This document shows positions 46,831 to 58,867 of a stretch of DNA of 64,000 nt, in pieces (the first letter of the stretch is position 1; each line of letters begins with the position of its first letter). Both the position numbers and the translations under genes were made by a program. The notes under the pieces were generated by a model. That model had not been told where the DNA came from. It worked only from the letters and a program-made list of their open reading frames with translations, and ran no database searches. Origin of the DNA: Heterohyrax brucei (lineage: Eukaryota; Chordata; Mammalia; Hyracoidea; Procaviidae). The stretch is from assembly GCA_028571685.1 (NCBI GenBank), contig CM053143.1, forward strand, positions 3,663,501 through 3,727,500, given 5' to 3'.

Positions 46831-47152
46831 CACCTGCCTATCCCGCCAGCAGCGTGTCTGAGTCTAGCCACTGAGCAAGAGCCAGCTCTGCCCGCCAGCC
46901 GAGACAGAGAAAAAAAAAAGTCAAAATGATCTGTTTACCTTCCATCCATGAGAGCCAGGGCTAGCCAGGAGTGGGAGTCAGTGAAAGAGTGGAGGTTTTT
47001 CGCTCAGTGATATGAAATTCCAATTAACAGTCCTGTGCCGTGTCCTGAGGCTGATTAGGTGATCAGAAGGCTCTGTTTGATTGTCAATTCAGGTCTTGGT
47101 TTCCAGAGGGATCTAAGGAGACGTGGGCTTAGTCCGCCATCTTGACTCCCTG

Positions 47153-47957
47153 TTTTGTTTTTTAATAGAAAAAAAATGTGAAACTGAATCCCTCACCAGC
47201 AACTAAGTCATGCTTTTCTGTAGAAGACAAATAATGTAAACTGTTATTTACTTATTTAGCCCATAGAATTTAACACATGCTTACTTAAAATCAGACTTTT
47301 TTGGTTGTCTTTTCAATTTGTCAAGGTAGGCTAAAAATGGCTGGATTTCCATAAATTAGGTCACAGTCTTATGCAGTTATTTCCTTTGAGTGGGGAAGCA
47401 GAAAATACACCATATCAATTCCTTCAGTTTGAAGTACTTGATATGATATCTTTGTTTCTTGCAATGTGTTCCCTTTTCTGCTTTTGTCTTTTTCTGGTGA
47501 ATACCCAAAGCCATAGACATTAATATTGTACTGTGAAGTTGACTGTTTTATATTTGCTTTACATGAATTGAAAGTATTTAGATTTCTATCTTTTTTGTAT
47601 GGCTTTATTTGTAGAGTTCTATCTGAAGTGGTTTAAGTATTTTATAAGTGGTTTAAGATCTTAATATACCAAAATAATCCATTTGCATTCTTGTTCCTGT
47701 TTAAGGAATGTAGACCTCATGTTTTATAATTCTATTCTGTTGGCTTTAATTTGACAAATATTCACAGCCAGTTGATATCAAAGGGTTTTGCTATTTCTGA
47801 ATAGATTAGCATATAAAAACATCATAATATATGGTTAAAGGTTCATTTACAGGTGTAATAGCTCTTGCATCTTGTTAACCTGAATCAATTTAATCGTCAG
47901 TGCTTTGGGTTAGGTGTTTTGATGGAGGTATTTTTGTTGTGTAAGATATATATCTAT
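47153..47957. other. AT-rich DNA without a recognised gene
   Basis: No element or open frame of note recognised. Confidence 0.4.
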
Positions 47958-48117
47958 GGAAACCCTGGTGGCATAGTGGGTTAACTGCTATGTCTGCTGT
48001 CTGAAAGGTCTGCAGTTCAAATCTGCCAGGGACTCTCTTGGAAACTATGGGGCTGTTCTACTCTGACCTCTAGGGTTGCCGTGAGTTGCACCTGTCTCAA
48101 TGGCAGTGGGTTTGGGT
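47958..48117 (+). mobile_element. AfroSINE
   Basis: Head 'aaaccctggtggcatagtgg', middle 'gggctgttctactctgacct', tail 'tagggttgccgtgagttgca'. Ends in 'cagtgggtttgggttt'. Confidence 0.92.
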
Positions 48118-48290
48118 TTATATATATACATACATTATATAGCCAGCCAGCAGCCAAGTGCCGTCGAGTCGGATCCGACTCATGGCAACCATGTATATGT
48201 ATATACATATATACATGTATATGTATGTATGTATATATATGTATGTATGTATACATACATACACACATACATGAATATATATACCTACAG
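48118..48290. repeat. TATG/TACA microsatellite
   Basis: Runs of tatatg, (tatg)n and (taca)n that grow from the end of the AfroSINE at 47958-48117. Interrupted by a minus-strand SINE fragment at 48140-48191. The tatg and catac runs are complementary, so the tract can form hairpins. Confidence 0.9.
48140..48191 (-). mobile_element. AfroSINE tail fragment
   Basis: 'gtgccgtcgagtcggatccg' then 'actcatggcaacc' is the very well preserved tail of a minus-strand AfroSINE, embedded in the microsatellite. Confidence 0.85.
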
Positions 48291-48484
48291 TATATAATCA
48301 GTGAATATTTATTACAATTACAGTGAATTCAATAGTCCTAATGCCCTACTGGAGAGTGTGGGGTGTGAAATCTCCTGGGGAGCTCCAAGGCCATAGATAC
48401 TAACTTATGGTGGGGATTGACCCCCAGAAATCTTTGAATTATCAAAGTTAATTTTTCTTTTCTAATCCTCTTCATAGTTTTCCA

Positions 48485-48832
48485 TTTTTTCTCATTTACT
48501 TTTGAGAATATACACAGCAAAGCAGACACCAACTCAGTCTCTACATGTGCAATTTACTGACATTGATTACATTCAACTTATGCAACCATTCTTATCCTCC
48601 TTTACTGAGCTGTTCCTCCCCCATTAACCTAATTTCACTGCCCCTTCATGTTCCTATCTCATTTTTGTTGTTGTAATCGTGCTTTAGGTGAAAGTTTACA
48701 TCTCAGATTAATTTGTCATTCAAAAATTTACACAAATATTGTTTTGTCACATTTTATCACTCCAGAACTTTATTATTAATTATAAAAACCTTAACATTAT
48801 CTATTTCATTGGTGAAATATGTCAATAATAAA
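48485..48832 (-). mobile_element. Two LINE-1 3'UTR fragments
   Basis: The left part (48485-48668: 'gagaatatacacagcaaagc', 'acattgattacattcaactt', 'ttatgcaaccattctta') resembles the 3'UTR of ancient L1s. The right part (48669-48790, 'gctttaggtgaaagtttaca') matches the start of the L1 3' end at 55846. Both are in minus orientation and non-coding. Confidence 0.5.
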
Positions 48833-48833
48833 G

Positions 48834-48983
48834 ATAAACCCACTGCTGTTGAGTCAATTCCGATTTATAGAGACCTTATACAACAGAGAACTACTGCACA
48901 GAGTTTCCAAGAAATGCCTGATAGACTTGAACTGTCAGGTTAGCAGCTGTAGCAGTTAACCACTACACCACCAGAGTTTCTAA
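48834..48983 (-). mobile_element. AfroSINE
   Basis: Tail first on the plus strand ('aaacccactgctgttgagtc', 'aattccgatttatagagacc') and head last ('gcagttaaccactacaccac'). Confidence 0.9.
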
Positions 48984-49126
48984 TAAAGATAGAAGACACT
49001 TAATGGTAAAAAATGGAAATATCTGAATGAACTACCATATATTAAAGGACCATTTCAGAAACTACATCATGCACTGATTCTTGGAATTGCCTGCCAGTTT
49101 ATGCACTTACAAAAATTGATTTAATG

Positions 49127-49515
49127 ATGTGTTAGCTTCCAATTGCTGCTATAACAAATTGCTACAAACTTAGTAGTTTAAAATAACCCAAATGTATTCT
49201 TTTAGAGCTCTGAAAGTCAGAATATCCAAAATTGGTTTCACTGGGTTAAAATCAAAGTGTGTAAAAGGCTGTGTTTTCTTCTGTAGGCTCTAGGGCAAAA
49301 TTCATTTTCTTGCCTTGTCTAATTTGTGGAGACCACATGCCTTTCTTGTCTTTGCCCCTATTCTATGTTCAAAGACAGAACTGTAGGGCAAGTGTTTCTC
49401 ACATTGCATCACTCTGACACTTTTTCTCTTCTGCCTTCTTATCCCACTTCTAAAGATCCTGTGGTTATATTCAGCTTAGTTGGAAAATCCAGGTCTTCAA
49501 GGTCAAGTAATTAAC
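49127..49515 (-). mobile_element. Old ERVL/MaLR-type LTR fossil
   Basis: 'gtgttagcttccaattgctg', 'ctataacaaattgctacaaa' and 'catcactctgacac' resemble a common ancient mammalian LTR read in reverse. Ends not defined; highly diverged. The subfamily is not certain. Confidence 0.4.
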
Positions 49516-49886
49516 ACCCATAATTTATCAGGAAACTTAATTTCTCTTTGTTTTGTAACCAGTCCTCCTAAAGAAAAGCCTAGGGATTGGCACAATGCTA
49601 CTTTGTCACATCTGCTGCTAAGCTGTCAGAGTGAGCCCAGATCAAGTAGATGGGAAGTATAGTTTAACTTTTGATGGGAAGAGTGACAAAGAAACTGTCT
49701 GCCTTGAAAGCACCACCGGTAACAACATGGAAAGCATGTGAGAAAGTATTGTGAGATGAGGCTGGGAGGAGAAGTAAAGATCTAAATTATACAAGGGCTC
49801 ATGGGGGTACTGGAATACAAAATAACACCAAAAGGTAACTATTAGCACAGTCTTAGCAAAAAAAGAAAATCTTATAAAACTCATGA
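49516..49886. other. No recognised feature
   Basis: May contain the remainder of the old LTR; nothing else recognised. Confidence 0.3.
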
Positions 49887-50055
49887 TCAAACCCTGGTGA
49901 TGTAATGGTTAAAGTGTTACACCTGCTAACAGAGATCAGCAGTTTGAATCTACCAGGTGCTCCTTGGAAATTCTTTGGGGCAGTTCTACTCTGTCCTGTA
50001 GGGTGTCTATACATTGGAATTGACTCAGCAGCACTGGGTTTGTTTTTTGGTTTAA
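49887..50055 (+). mobile_element. AfroSINE
   Basis: Head 'caaaccctggtgatgtaatg', middle 'ggggcagttctactctgtcc', tail 'ggaattgactcagcagcact'. Complete. Confidence 0.92.
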
Positions 50056-50329
50056 TAGTCAAAAGATAACTTTGGATGCAATATACAGAATGTCAGGAAA
50101 GTCCAGGACAGAAATAGTGGGTGTTTGGAACTAGACAGGTGGGTATGGATATAGCTAACTCATATCTGAATGATATTGAGAGGACACATTTGACAAAGAC
50201 ATAGTAATCAACTGGATGTGGACAGTGAGGAAGAACAAAACAAGGATGACCTATTCTTCCTGTCTTGAACAACATAAAGAGTATTATTTATTGAATGAAT
50301 GAGTAGTGTAAGAGGAGATGACTCTGAAG

Positions 50330-50880
50330 GGAAAATTAGAAGTTCAGTTTTGGAACCAGTCGAACTTAAAGAGACGTATGAAACATAGAGGTGTAGTCAT
50401 CTAGAAGACAAGTGCATTCATGGTTTGAGATTTAGGCAGGGATATGATCTGTGTTGGAGATACAGATTTGACAACATTCAGCATGTACACAGGTGGGGAC
50501 GTGGTTTTGGGCAAGGTTGTCTAAAGAGAGAATGCTGTTTGAAAAGAACTGTATGTTTCACAGAGAGTCCTGAGGAATGCTAGTACTTAATAATCTGAGA
50601 GTAAATGAAAGTTCAAATATATCTTTAAAGGAGCATCCAGAGAGACAGGAGAAAATACCGAGAGAGGGTGTGGTTTAGTGGAAGATAAGTTAAGTAGGTT
50701 ATAGGGATCTCTGTGCAACGCTGCTCTGAGGTCAAGTAGGAGGAGATAGCCAATAGCCTTTTTTGATGATACACTGGAAATATTACTGGATATTTTAGCA
50801 GTTAAGTTTGGTAGCCTTGTTGCAGTGGGTTCACGCATGATTGGAAATGGATTATTGGAGATTATATGCAGGCCATGGAC
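50330..50880 (+). repeat. Ancient mammalian interspersed repeat, family unassigned
   Basis: Phrases such as 'gaagttcagttttggaacca', 'ctctgaggtcaagtaggagg' and 'tgttgcagtgggttcacgca' match in order a widespread ancient mammalian repeat. I cannot name the family with confidence. Non-coding. Confidence 0.45.
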
Positions 50881-51985
50881 TTATTTGGAGAAATTTGACT
50901 GTGAAAGCATGTGGAGAGGTATGAAATGTAAGGTGGTTTTATTTTTGAGATTTGAGAGACTGAAACAAGGAGTCAGTTAAAAAAATAAAAGAAAGCTGAA
51001 AATTTATGAAAAAATAGGATATGAGCTTTGTACTAAAAATATTTTTAATACTTGCTTGAATTCTAAATACTAGAATGCTGTGAAAGCAAATTGCTGAATA
51101 CTGCAAAGAATTATAATTGGTTAGTCAGTAAAGAACTATTTTCTTGCTGCTGTTATTCATGCGGTCCTAATTAATATTCACCACATTTTTAAGCTTGCAT
51201 GCTAAGATTTCCAGATATGAAGATGTCTCTGACTTGGAAACTGCAAGAGAGTTAGTTCTTTTTCTTCTTAAAGAGCTTGTGATTGAAGAATTAGACGTAG
51301 TGTATCTGTCCTTGGGACTCTCTGAAGTGTCACTTCCAAGAGTAGAGACTCTCTGAATCAGCGTTTTAACTTTAGAAATACTTTCTTATCAATTCTTCCT
51401 GATATGGCTGGGTAACAAGTTTCTGGGTTCCTTTGAAATTTTAGAACTTTGCAATTGAAGTCATCTCAACTTTTGAATTGTTTTAATCAATATATTCAAA
51501 AGAGCTCTTCGTGTGGAAAGTCAATGAGTTGAAGGGAAAGATGATCGAAACTGTTGATATCTGGAAGAAAATAAACATGAACTTATTTTCCATATTTTGT
51601 ATTATGATAATTAGAGGACACCCCTTGAAGCACAAAGAAAGAGGTTTAGAGCAAATCAGAAGATATATTACTCTACACAATCTGTTTTAAATTCATGAAA
51701 TACTAACCAAAATGTTGAGATGGCATGAAAATACAAATAGATTCAGGAGGATAAATGAGTGCGTTCTATCTGTAATAGGTTATTGAGTTGTTCAAGTTCG
51801 TAGTCCATTTACCATATGACTTTTCAAAGCTATCCCTCCACATGGATCTCAGATCACAAGTTTCATGTGACCTCAGTGAAACTTGATCCTTCTAGTGGGG
51901 GATTAATATTTCATGTTTTCATGTCTTAGAAGTCAATAGTACAAAATATTAATTGACATAAATAGACCCCCAGCATGTATTAACA
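50881..51985. other. AT-rich DNA without a recognised gene
   Basis: Nothing recognised. Confidence 0.4.
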
Positions 51986-51989
51986 TCTC

Positions 51990-52140
51990 TGTTTTGTGGC
52001 TTACCAACTGTGTATCATTAGGCAAATTACTTAACCATGTAGTGTCTTTATTTACTCATAATAAAAATTGTGGACATAATAATCTTACAACATTGTTATG
52101 AAGAATAAGTATATTAACATAAGTAGGGTACTTGGTGTCA
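51990..52140 (+). mobile_element. MIR SINE
   Basis: 'aactgtgtatcattaggcaa' and 'attacttaaccatgtagtgt', followed by an 'ataataatcttacaacattg' and 'ttatgaagaataagtat' part, match the MIR core and downstream region. Ancient, diverged. Confidence 0.7.
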
Positions 52141-52384
52141 TTGATTTTGTTTTTATACCAAGATATTGTAGTACTGTCTTTGATGAGAAGTTAAAGTACA
52201 ATTTAAAACAATTTGAAAGTGAACATAATATTTATATACATGTCATTAGAAGAATGTGCCAGTATTCCAGGTAGGACTCCTTTTTAGAAACTTATAATTT
52301 TTTGTGAATTAAAAAGTTATTAATATACCAGATAATATTTACTATTGAGCAATTTAGTTCATCTTTTTTCTACCTAATTATGAG

Positions 52385-52547
52385 GGAAAACCCTGGTAGC
52401 ATAGCGGGTTAAATGCTGTGTCTGCTACCCAAATGTAGGCAGTTCAAATCTGCCAGGCACTCCTTGGAAATTCTATGGGGCAGTTCTGCTCTGATCTTTA
52501 GGGTTACTGTGAGTCGGATCTGACTTGACAGCAGTGGATTTGGGTTC
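52385..52547 (+). mobile_element. AfroSINE
   Basis: Head 'aaaccctggtagcatagcgg', middle 'tctatggggcagttctgctc', tail 'gtgagtcggatctgacttga'. Complete. Confidence 0.92.
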
Positions 52548-52799
52548 ATATTATGTGGTATGTTATTTACCTTTAAGTTCAGTTCATCCATTTTTCCCTT
52601 AGGGTACAATGTAGTCTTTTTTCTTAATCATGATTTAATAATTATTGAAAAAATTATAAGGGAAGAAACTAGTTTAAAGCAAAGGAAAGAAAATATTCAG
52701 TAATCACTTAGGTGGAGCTCTTCTCTTTTCAGTTTGGAAAATATGGAAAATATGATTTGGAGAGAATTAGAGGAGAAAAAGTATTCCATAGAAACTCCA

Positions 52800-52862
52800 C
52801 CTGTACACATGTATGCATATGTATGGGTACCTATACATACATACATACACGTACACACATAA
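52800..52862. repeat. CATA/TGTA microsatellite
   Basis: Short imperfect runs of tatg and (cata)n, including 'catacatacatacatac'. Confidence 0.8.
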
Positions 52863-53174
52863 ATAACAGGCTGTTCTTTAGAGATAACAGTGGAGGGTAT
52901 GAGTCATTCAGCTAGGTCAATTCTCTTCTCTCCTTATGCTTTCTTAATACTGTCAATCTATCTGATAGCTCATGGAAAGGGGGATAAAAGAAACAGTGTG
53001 GAAAATGGAGAGAAGCATTTTTTATAGTCATGAAAGAAAGGCCTAAGTTAGATTCCCTACTTTGAAGGAAGAGAAGGATGAATTCCAAAGGCTTGAGTGC
53101 TCTAACTACAGTCTAAATAGATGTAAGTTATAATACCTATTGATTAAAGTCACATATCTGCTTGCTTCTGAAAA

Positions 53175-53357
53175 TAGTTCTGAGAAATAATAATTTAATT
53201 TGAATGTTAGAGCTTGAAGGAGATAAGAGATTGTTTGGCTACATCTACCCATTTTATAATCAGTAAACTTATGACCAGGGTAGTTAAGTGGCTTTGCCAA
53301 GATCTCACAGTTGGTTAAAAGCTGAAACAAGGTTAGATTCTTGGACTCTTGACTGGC
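53175..53357 (-). repeat. Ancient MIR/L2-like repeat
   Basis: 'cccattttataatcagtaaa' followed by 'ggctttgccaagatctcaca' and 'gctgaaacaaggttagattc' fits the 'lowered dinucleotide' pattern shared by MIR-like ancient repeats (attttacagatgagg ... cttgcccaaggtcacacag). Family not resolved. Confidence 0.5.
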
Positions 53358-55134
53358 TAAACTACTCACTGTCATCACTGTTGCAGCATTATAAGAGGCA
53401 TGATATGAAATTTCAATTGATTCTTTCCTTTCTTAGCAGCAGACTTACACAAGTCCAAGTTCTTCAGCATTTAGCACCATATTTTCCTCTAGAAGTCAAA
53501 TCAAGAATTATTTGAAATTTCATATTGTTGAAAGACAGTTATAGACTCTGTAAGTATTTTGAAACACAGACTTAAATATTTCAAATTTTACTTATTTAAA
53601 AAATTAGTTTTGTCATCTACTATTGCCACATGATTTAGATACCTTTTCTATTTAAGATAAATCCTGCATGATATAATTGTCAGTTTTGCTTTATGCTCGT
53701 ATAAAAGGATTTTGAAAAGTGGAGCCACAGATTTTTTTACAAATGAAGTTGCATTATTATTTTATATTGTAATTCAGAACTGACTTATAAGCTGATTTTT
53801 AATATTAAACATAGCTTCTTAAGAGCCCCTGTTAACAGAATCTTATTCAAATTCTCCATGTAAGGGTAGACTCTTTTCATTGTTAATTTAAATCATTATC
53901 CTCCATTTGTATTATTTTTAAATTCTCACACGTACTGGGTTTTGTGATTGTGAGAGAGTTCTGTCTTCCTGAGGAGACTTTCTAGGTGACCCAAGTATCT
54001 GAGACTTACATTTAACTAATGATAATGATTGTTTCACACAGTAGATGCCTTTTGCTTCTGTGTGAGCAAATATTCTTCTATATTAGTGTGCAAACTACTG
54101 CAAGCATTTTTATCTGTCCTCTGTCTTTTGTCCTTTTAGAAACCTGGCACATATTCTATGTAAAGAATCTCTTGGAAATACCTGGAAGTTTTGGTATTCC
54201 AAAAGGCATTAAACCATTGGCTTCAAGATACTGGGTCATGCTGAGAACAGACCACCTGGCAGCCTCCACAGTCTGTATTTGCAGGTTTCCATTTGGCATG
54301 GAACTGAAGATGCTCAAGCTGTGTCAGAAATTCTTGAAGATATAAAATATGTCAGAGGATGATTCATATTTTCATTAATTATTCAAATAACTTCAATACC
54401 ACTTGTTTTTGTTCATTTATTCAATGTTCTTTAGCACTTTTTGACTACCTAATCTAAATTATTTCCTGCCCTGTGAATTGGTGTTAGAGAAGGGAAAGCA
54501 GAGTCCTTGATGAAGGCATACAAGTGGACCGATTATTGGACTGTGATACCTTGTATGTGTAGGTAAAGGGTTACACAATGTGCTATGGTGGTGACGGGGC
54601 TCTGGACCTAGAATGAATGTCAGGAAAGAGGAGGGAAATGATGGGAAGCGTTGAGCTTAATTGTGGATAATGAGTTTATCTGTACTGCAGACAGGGAGTT
54701 GGATGTGTCGGTAAAAGGAAGGATCAGTAACAGGGTGGTTTAAAAAAACAAAACAAAACATAGGCATTACGGGCAGTATCATTTGTTTTTCTTTCAAATT
54801 ATATACTTTAATTAAAAAACATTTACGTGCGCTATTTTTATTTTCAAGCACCTAGATTGGTTCAAAACAGAAGACATTTCATTAATTTGAAGAAATTTAA
54901 ATATGTCAGAACGTAAACTATCTCTGGTTAATACTAGTAGCTTTTGTAGTATAGTACTCTGTTACTACAGAGAAGGTCTTTTGGTATTGAAAGGAATGCT
55001 TTTGGGGGGCTGTATTTTGTTTTCTGTAAAAGAAATACCTGTAGATTAAGAAAAATTCGTCAAATACTCATAACATTGTAGGTTAGTCATTTTTGAGTTT
55101 TTGTTTGATAGTTTTTGTTATTTTCAAGGTACTT
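53358..55134. other. AT-rich DNA without a recognised gene; one acceptor-like site
   Basis: No gene recognised. At 54121-54139 a pyrimidine-rich run ends in 'tgtccttttag'. After it one frame stays open for a few dozen codons to a stop near 54360, but a second open frame (54019-54345) overlaps it. See findings. Confidence 0.3.
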
Positions 55135-55260
55135 AGATTATCTTAGATTTCACAACAACCCTGTGAGATGGTTAATGTTGTTTGTAGATTATATATCAGA
55201 GAAGAATAGAGTAAAAATAACTGATAAAAGTCAAATAGAAATGAAGGAAAATTTTAGATA
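55135..55260 (-). mobile_element. MIR SINE fragment
   Basis: 'atttcacaacaaccctgtga' followed by 'gatggttaatgttgtttgta' fits the MIR 3' part read in reverse. Short and diverged. Confidence 0.5.
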
Positions 55261-55425
55261 CCAAGCATAGGTTTGGGGGTACCAAATTCTGTAATTTTCT
55301 TAGCATTAAGTCAGTGTTCACATTCAGAAATCCTTAATTTCTAGTGACAAAAACTACCTAATGAACCATGAGGAAATAAAACTGAACCCTATACCCTTAT
55401 ATGGCCCTCTGTATGTTTAACAAGG

Positions 55426-55625
55426 ACCCCTGGTAGTGTAGTGGTTAATTGTTCAGCTGCTAACCAAAAGGTTAGAGGATCAACCAATGAATTGCTTTGC
55501 AAGAGAAGAAACTTGGTGGTCTGCCCTCATAAGGATTGCAGCCTAGGAAGCCATACGGGGCACCCCTCTTCAATCATGTGGTGTATCTAGGAGTGGGACT
55601 TGGTGGCAACAGTGATAGTGATTTT
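55426..55625 (+). mobile_element. AfroSINE (long type), diverged
   Basis: Head 'cccctggtagtgtagtggtt' and 'cagctgctaaccaaaaggtt' are clear. The middle matches the long type ('gagaagaaacttggtggtct') and the tail is degenerate ('ggacttggtggcaacagtga'). Confidence 0.8.
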
Positions 55626-56948
55626 TTTTTAAATTATGAAATTGTTTGAGAAGAAGAAAGTGGGACTGAAGAACCATTAACCAGTTTGCTTAAATATTCA
55701 GATATTCAGTATGGATGACTTAAACTAAAGATATATCTGATAGTAAGAATATTAGCAATTTTTATTGAGTGCCAATAATTTTTCATTATTTGTAATCAGA
55801 TCATTAAACCTACACAGTTCATAAATGCCAAAGACTTTTTCTTTTTATAAAAACAACTTTATTGTGCCATAGTGGAAAGTTTACAGTAAAAATTAATTTC
55901 TTATTAAAAAAGTTGTATGTGTATTGTTTAGTGACATTAGTTGCAATCCCCATAATGTGTCATGACTTTCCCACTTTGCTTTTGAATCCCAGGTTCCTCA
56001 TGTACATTTGTCCAGGTTTACTGTTCCTTATCCTTCTTGCTTTAGGTTTTGGGCAGGTGTTCCCATTAGATCTTGTATATTTGATTGAACTGCGAAGCAT
56101 GTTCCACACATGTGTTACTGTTTGTTTTGTAGGCCTGTCTAATGTTTGACTGAAAGGTAGACTCCGGGAGTGGCTTCAGTTCTGAGTTAGCAGGGTATCA
56201 GGAGCCAGAGTCTCAGTCTCAGTGCTTCCTCCCATCTCTGTCAGGCCACTCAGTCTGGTCTTTTCTTTTTGTTCGTGTTTTCCTCCCACTCTGTCTGCGA
56301 CTTTCTATTGTGATCCCAGTATGAGAGGTAAGTGGTGGTAACTGGGCTCCATCTAGTTCCTGTGGGCTCAAACTGGTGGAAATTGTGGGTCATGTGATGC
56401 ATTTGTCTTGTGGACTAACACTTCCCTTGCGTCTTGAGTTGTTTTCCTTCTCGTTTTGCTCTGGACGAGATGGGACCAATAGATGTATCTTAGATGACTG
56501 CTTGCAAGCTCTTAAGAATCAAGATACCAGTCACCAAAGTATGATGCAGAACATTTTCTTTACATAAGCGTGTAATGTAACTTAACCTGGATGTCCTCTG
56601 AGACCATGATCTCCTGCTCTCAGCTGCAGCAACTTGGTCCCTCAAGTTGTTTGGATGTGTTTAGGAAGTCTCTATGACTTGGCCTTGATCAACTTGTACT
56701 GATTTCCCCCGTACTGTATATTGTCTTTCCCTTCTCTAAGGTTAGTACTTGTTTACAATCTCTTTAGTGGTTTCCACATTTCACCCTTCCCCTCCATTAT
56801 ATCCATAAAAATTATTTTTTTCTACATGTGTTTTCTTGAGGTTTTATACTAGTGGTCTCATTCAATATTTCCCTCTGCATGATGCCCACCAGATTCATCT
56901 ATGTTATGAAATATCTTGGATTCATCATTGATCTTTATTGTTATGTAG

Positions 56949-57132
56949 TGTCATGGGCTGAATTGTGTCCTCCCGCCCAAAATGTGTGCTGATTTGACTT
57001 GGCTGTGAGTCCCAACATGGTGCCCTTCCTCCCATGTGTTGTGAATCCTGCCTCTGTGAGCTCAATGGTGGAGAATAGGCAACAGTTGTGTTAGTGAGGC
57101 AGATCCCAAGCTATAACCCTGTGGAATATAAG
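56949..57132 (+). mobile_element. Partial MaLR-type LTR
   Basis: The first about 184 bases of the same LTR type as at 19924 ('tgtcatgggctgaattgtgt', 'gtgctgatttgacttggctg', 'gtgttagtgaggcagatccc'). Only the 5' part of the LTR is present; it ends at the boundary with the inverted L1 segment. Confidence 0.8.
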
Positions 57133-58383
57133 ATTCAGCAAATCTTCAGGATACAAGATAAACACATCAAAATCAGTTGGATTCCTCTACACCAACAAAG
57201 AGAACATTAAAGAGGAAATTATCAAATCAATAACATTTACAATAGCTTCCAAGAAGATAAAATATTTAGGAATAAATCCAACCAGGGACATAAATGCCAT
57301 ATACAAATAAAACTACAAAATACTACTAAAAAAAGATGTGAAACCTGTATCAAGGGAAAAACACACCATGCTTATGGATAGGAATAATTAACATAGTGAA
57401 AATGTCAATTCCACCCAAAGCAATCTACAGCTATAACTGCAAGTCCAATCCAAATGGTAAGAACATTCTTTAATGAAATGTAAAAACTAATCAGGAACTT
57501 TATTTGGAAAGGAATGAGGCCATGGAAAAGCAAAGCATTATCAAACAACAAAGTAAGAGATTTCCCACTATGTGATCTTATCACTGACTGTCAAAAAGTC
57601 CAAAAACTCACTGCCATTGAGTCAATTCTGGCTATAATGAGCCTACTATACAGATAGGGTAATCAAAACATCCTGGGATAGGTACAACCACAACAACCGA
57701 CACGCAGACCAGTGGAACAAAAGAGAATCGAGATGCACATCCGTTCGCCTATGTCCATCTGATTTTTGACAAAAGATCGAGTTACGCTAAATGGGCAACA
57801 GAATTTTCTATTCTTTTTTTCCTTTTCTTTTCTTTTTACAAGTGGGGCTGGCAAAACTTATGTTCATTTGCAAAAAAAGTAAAACAGGGTCCATACTTCA
57901 GATCATATATAAAAACACTCAAAACAGATCAAAGACCTAATTATAAGACCTAAGACAATAAAGATTATGGGTGAAAAATAAGGACAACACTAGGACCTCT
58001 AAAACAAATAGAACTAGCAATGTATAAACACCAGAAAAGCTAGGTAACAGAGAGCTCCTAAAATTAAACAAAAGACTTGACCAGAAGAGTAAGAAAGATA
58101 GCCTACAGACTGAAAATAACTTTTGGCTACAACACACTCAACAGGGGCCTAATCTTTAAAATGTATAGAACACTTAAACACCTAAACAACGAAAAGACAA
58201 ACAATCCAGTTTAAAAATAAAATGGGCAAAGAATATAAACAGACACTTCACCAAAGAGAGCATTCAGTGGCTAACAGACACATGAGGAAATTTTTGCGAT
58301 CATTAGCCATTACAGAAACACAAATGAAAGCTACAATGAGATATCATCTTACCCTGACATTACTGGCACTAATCACAGGAATG
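57133..58383 (+). mobile_element. Inverted middle part of the older L1 ORF2
   Basis: The plus-strand translation in pieces gives '[19 protein letters not shown]'-like sequence at the left end and 'HMRKFLRSLAITETQMKAT' with 'MRYHLTLTLLALI' at the right end. These are the regions just after the reverse-transcriptase active site and before the ORF2 C-terminus. A minus-strand AfroSINE tail fragment lies inside it at 57598-57660. Confidence 0.7.
57598..57660 (-). mobile_element. AfroSINE tail fragment
   Basis: 'aaaactcactgccattgagt' then 'caattctggctataatgagc' resembles the AfroSINE tail read in reverse. Confidence 0.6.
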
Positions 58384-58867
58384 TCCAGCACAGTGTTCAG
58401 TGGGAGTGATGTTAAAGGGCATGTTTTGTCTTGTTCCTGTTCTTAGGGGAAATGTTTACAACCTCTCTTCATTGAGAATGATGTTGACTATTGGTTTTCT
58501 ATAGACATCTTTTTTTTTTTTTTTTTGTATTGAGGAATTACTCTTCTATTGCTATTTTATTGACTTTTTTTTTAAAATCAGGAATTGGTGTTGGACTTGA
58601 TCAAATGTCTTTTCTTCCTCAACTGAGATGATCATGTGATTATTTTTTTCATTTGTCCTGTTTATGTTGTGGATTACATTGATTGGTTTTCAATGCTGAA
58701 ACATTCTTGCATACCTGGTATGAATCCCACATGATCATGGTGCATTATTTTTTTTAATCTGATCTTCAGATTAATTTTAACCAGATTTTCTATTGGCTGG
58801 ATTCTTTTTTTTTCTTTTGAAATATTTTTTACAGCTATTATCATCAGAGATATTTTTCTATAATTTT

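Larger units (their letters stand above)
39986..47152 (-). mobile_element. L1-D, full-length L1 LINE, best preserved copy
   Basis: About 7.2 kb on the minus strand. The 5'UTR (46156-47152) starts 'agtcaagatggcggactaag'; then come ORF1 (45196-46155), ORF2 (40976-44773) and a long 3'UTR (about 39995-40975). The long 3'UTR carries a block of about 750 bases that L1-B and L1-C lack. The 3' poly-A is very short. Divergence is low enough for several hundred codons to stay open, but both ORFs are broken. Confidence 0.95.

Noticed and set aside
48118-48290. CRISPR-like or regulatory repeat array
   Set aside because: Simple tetranucleotide repeat without spacers, in a mammalian genome.
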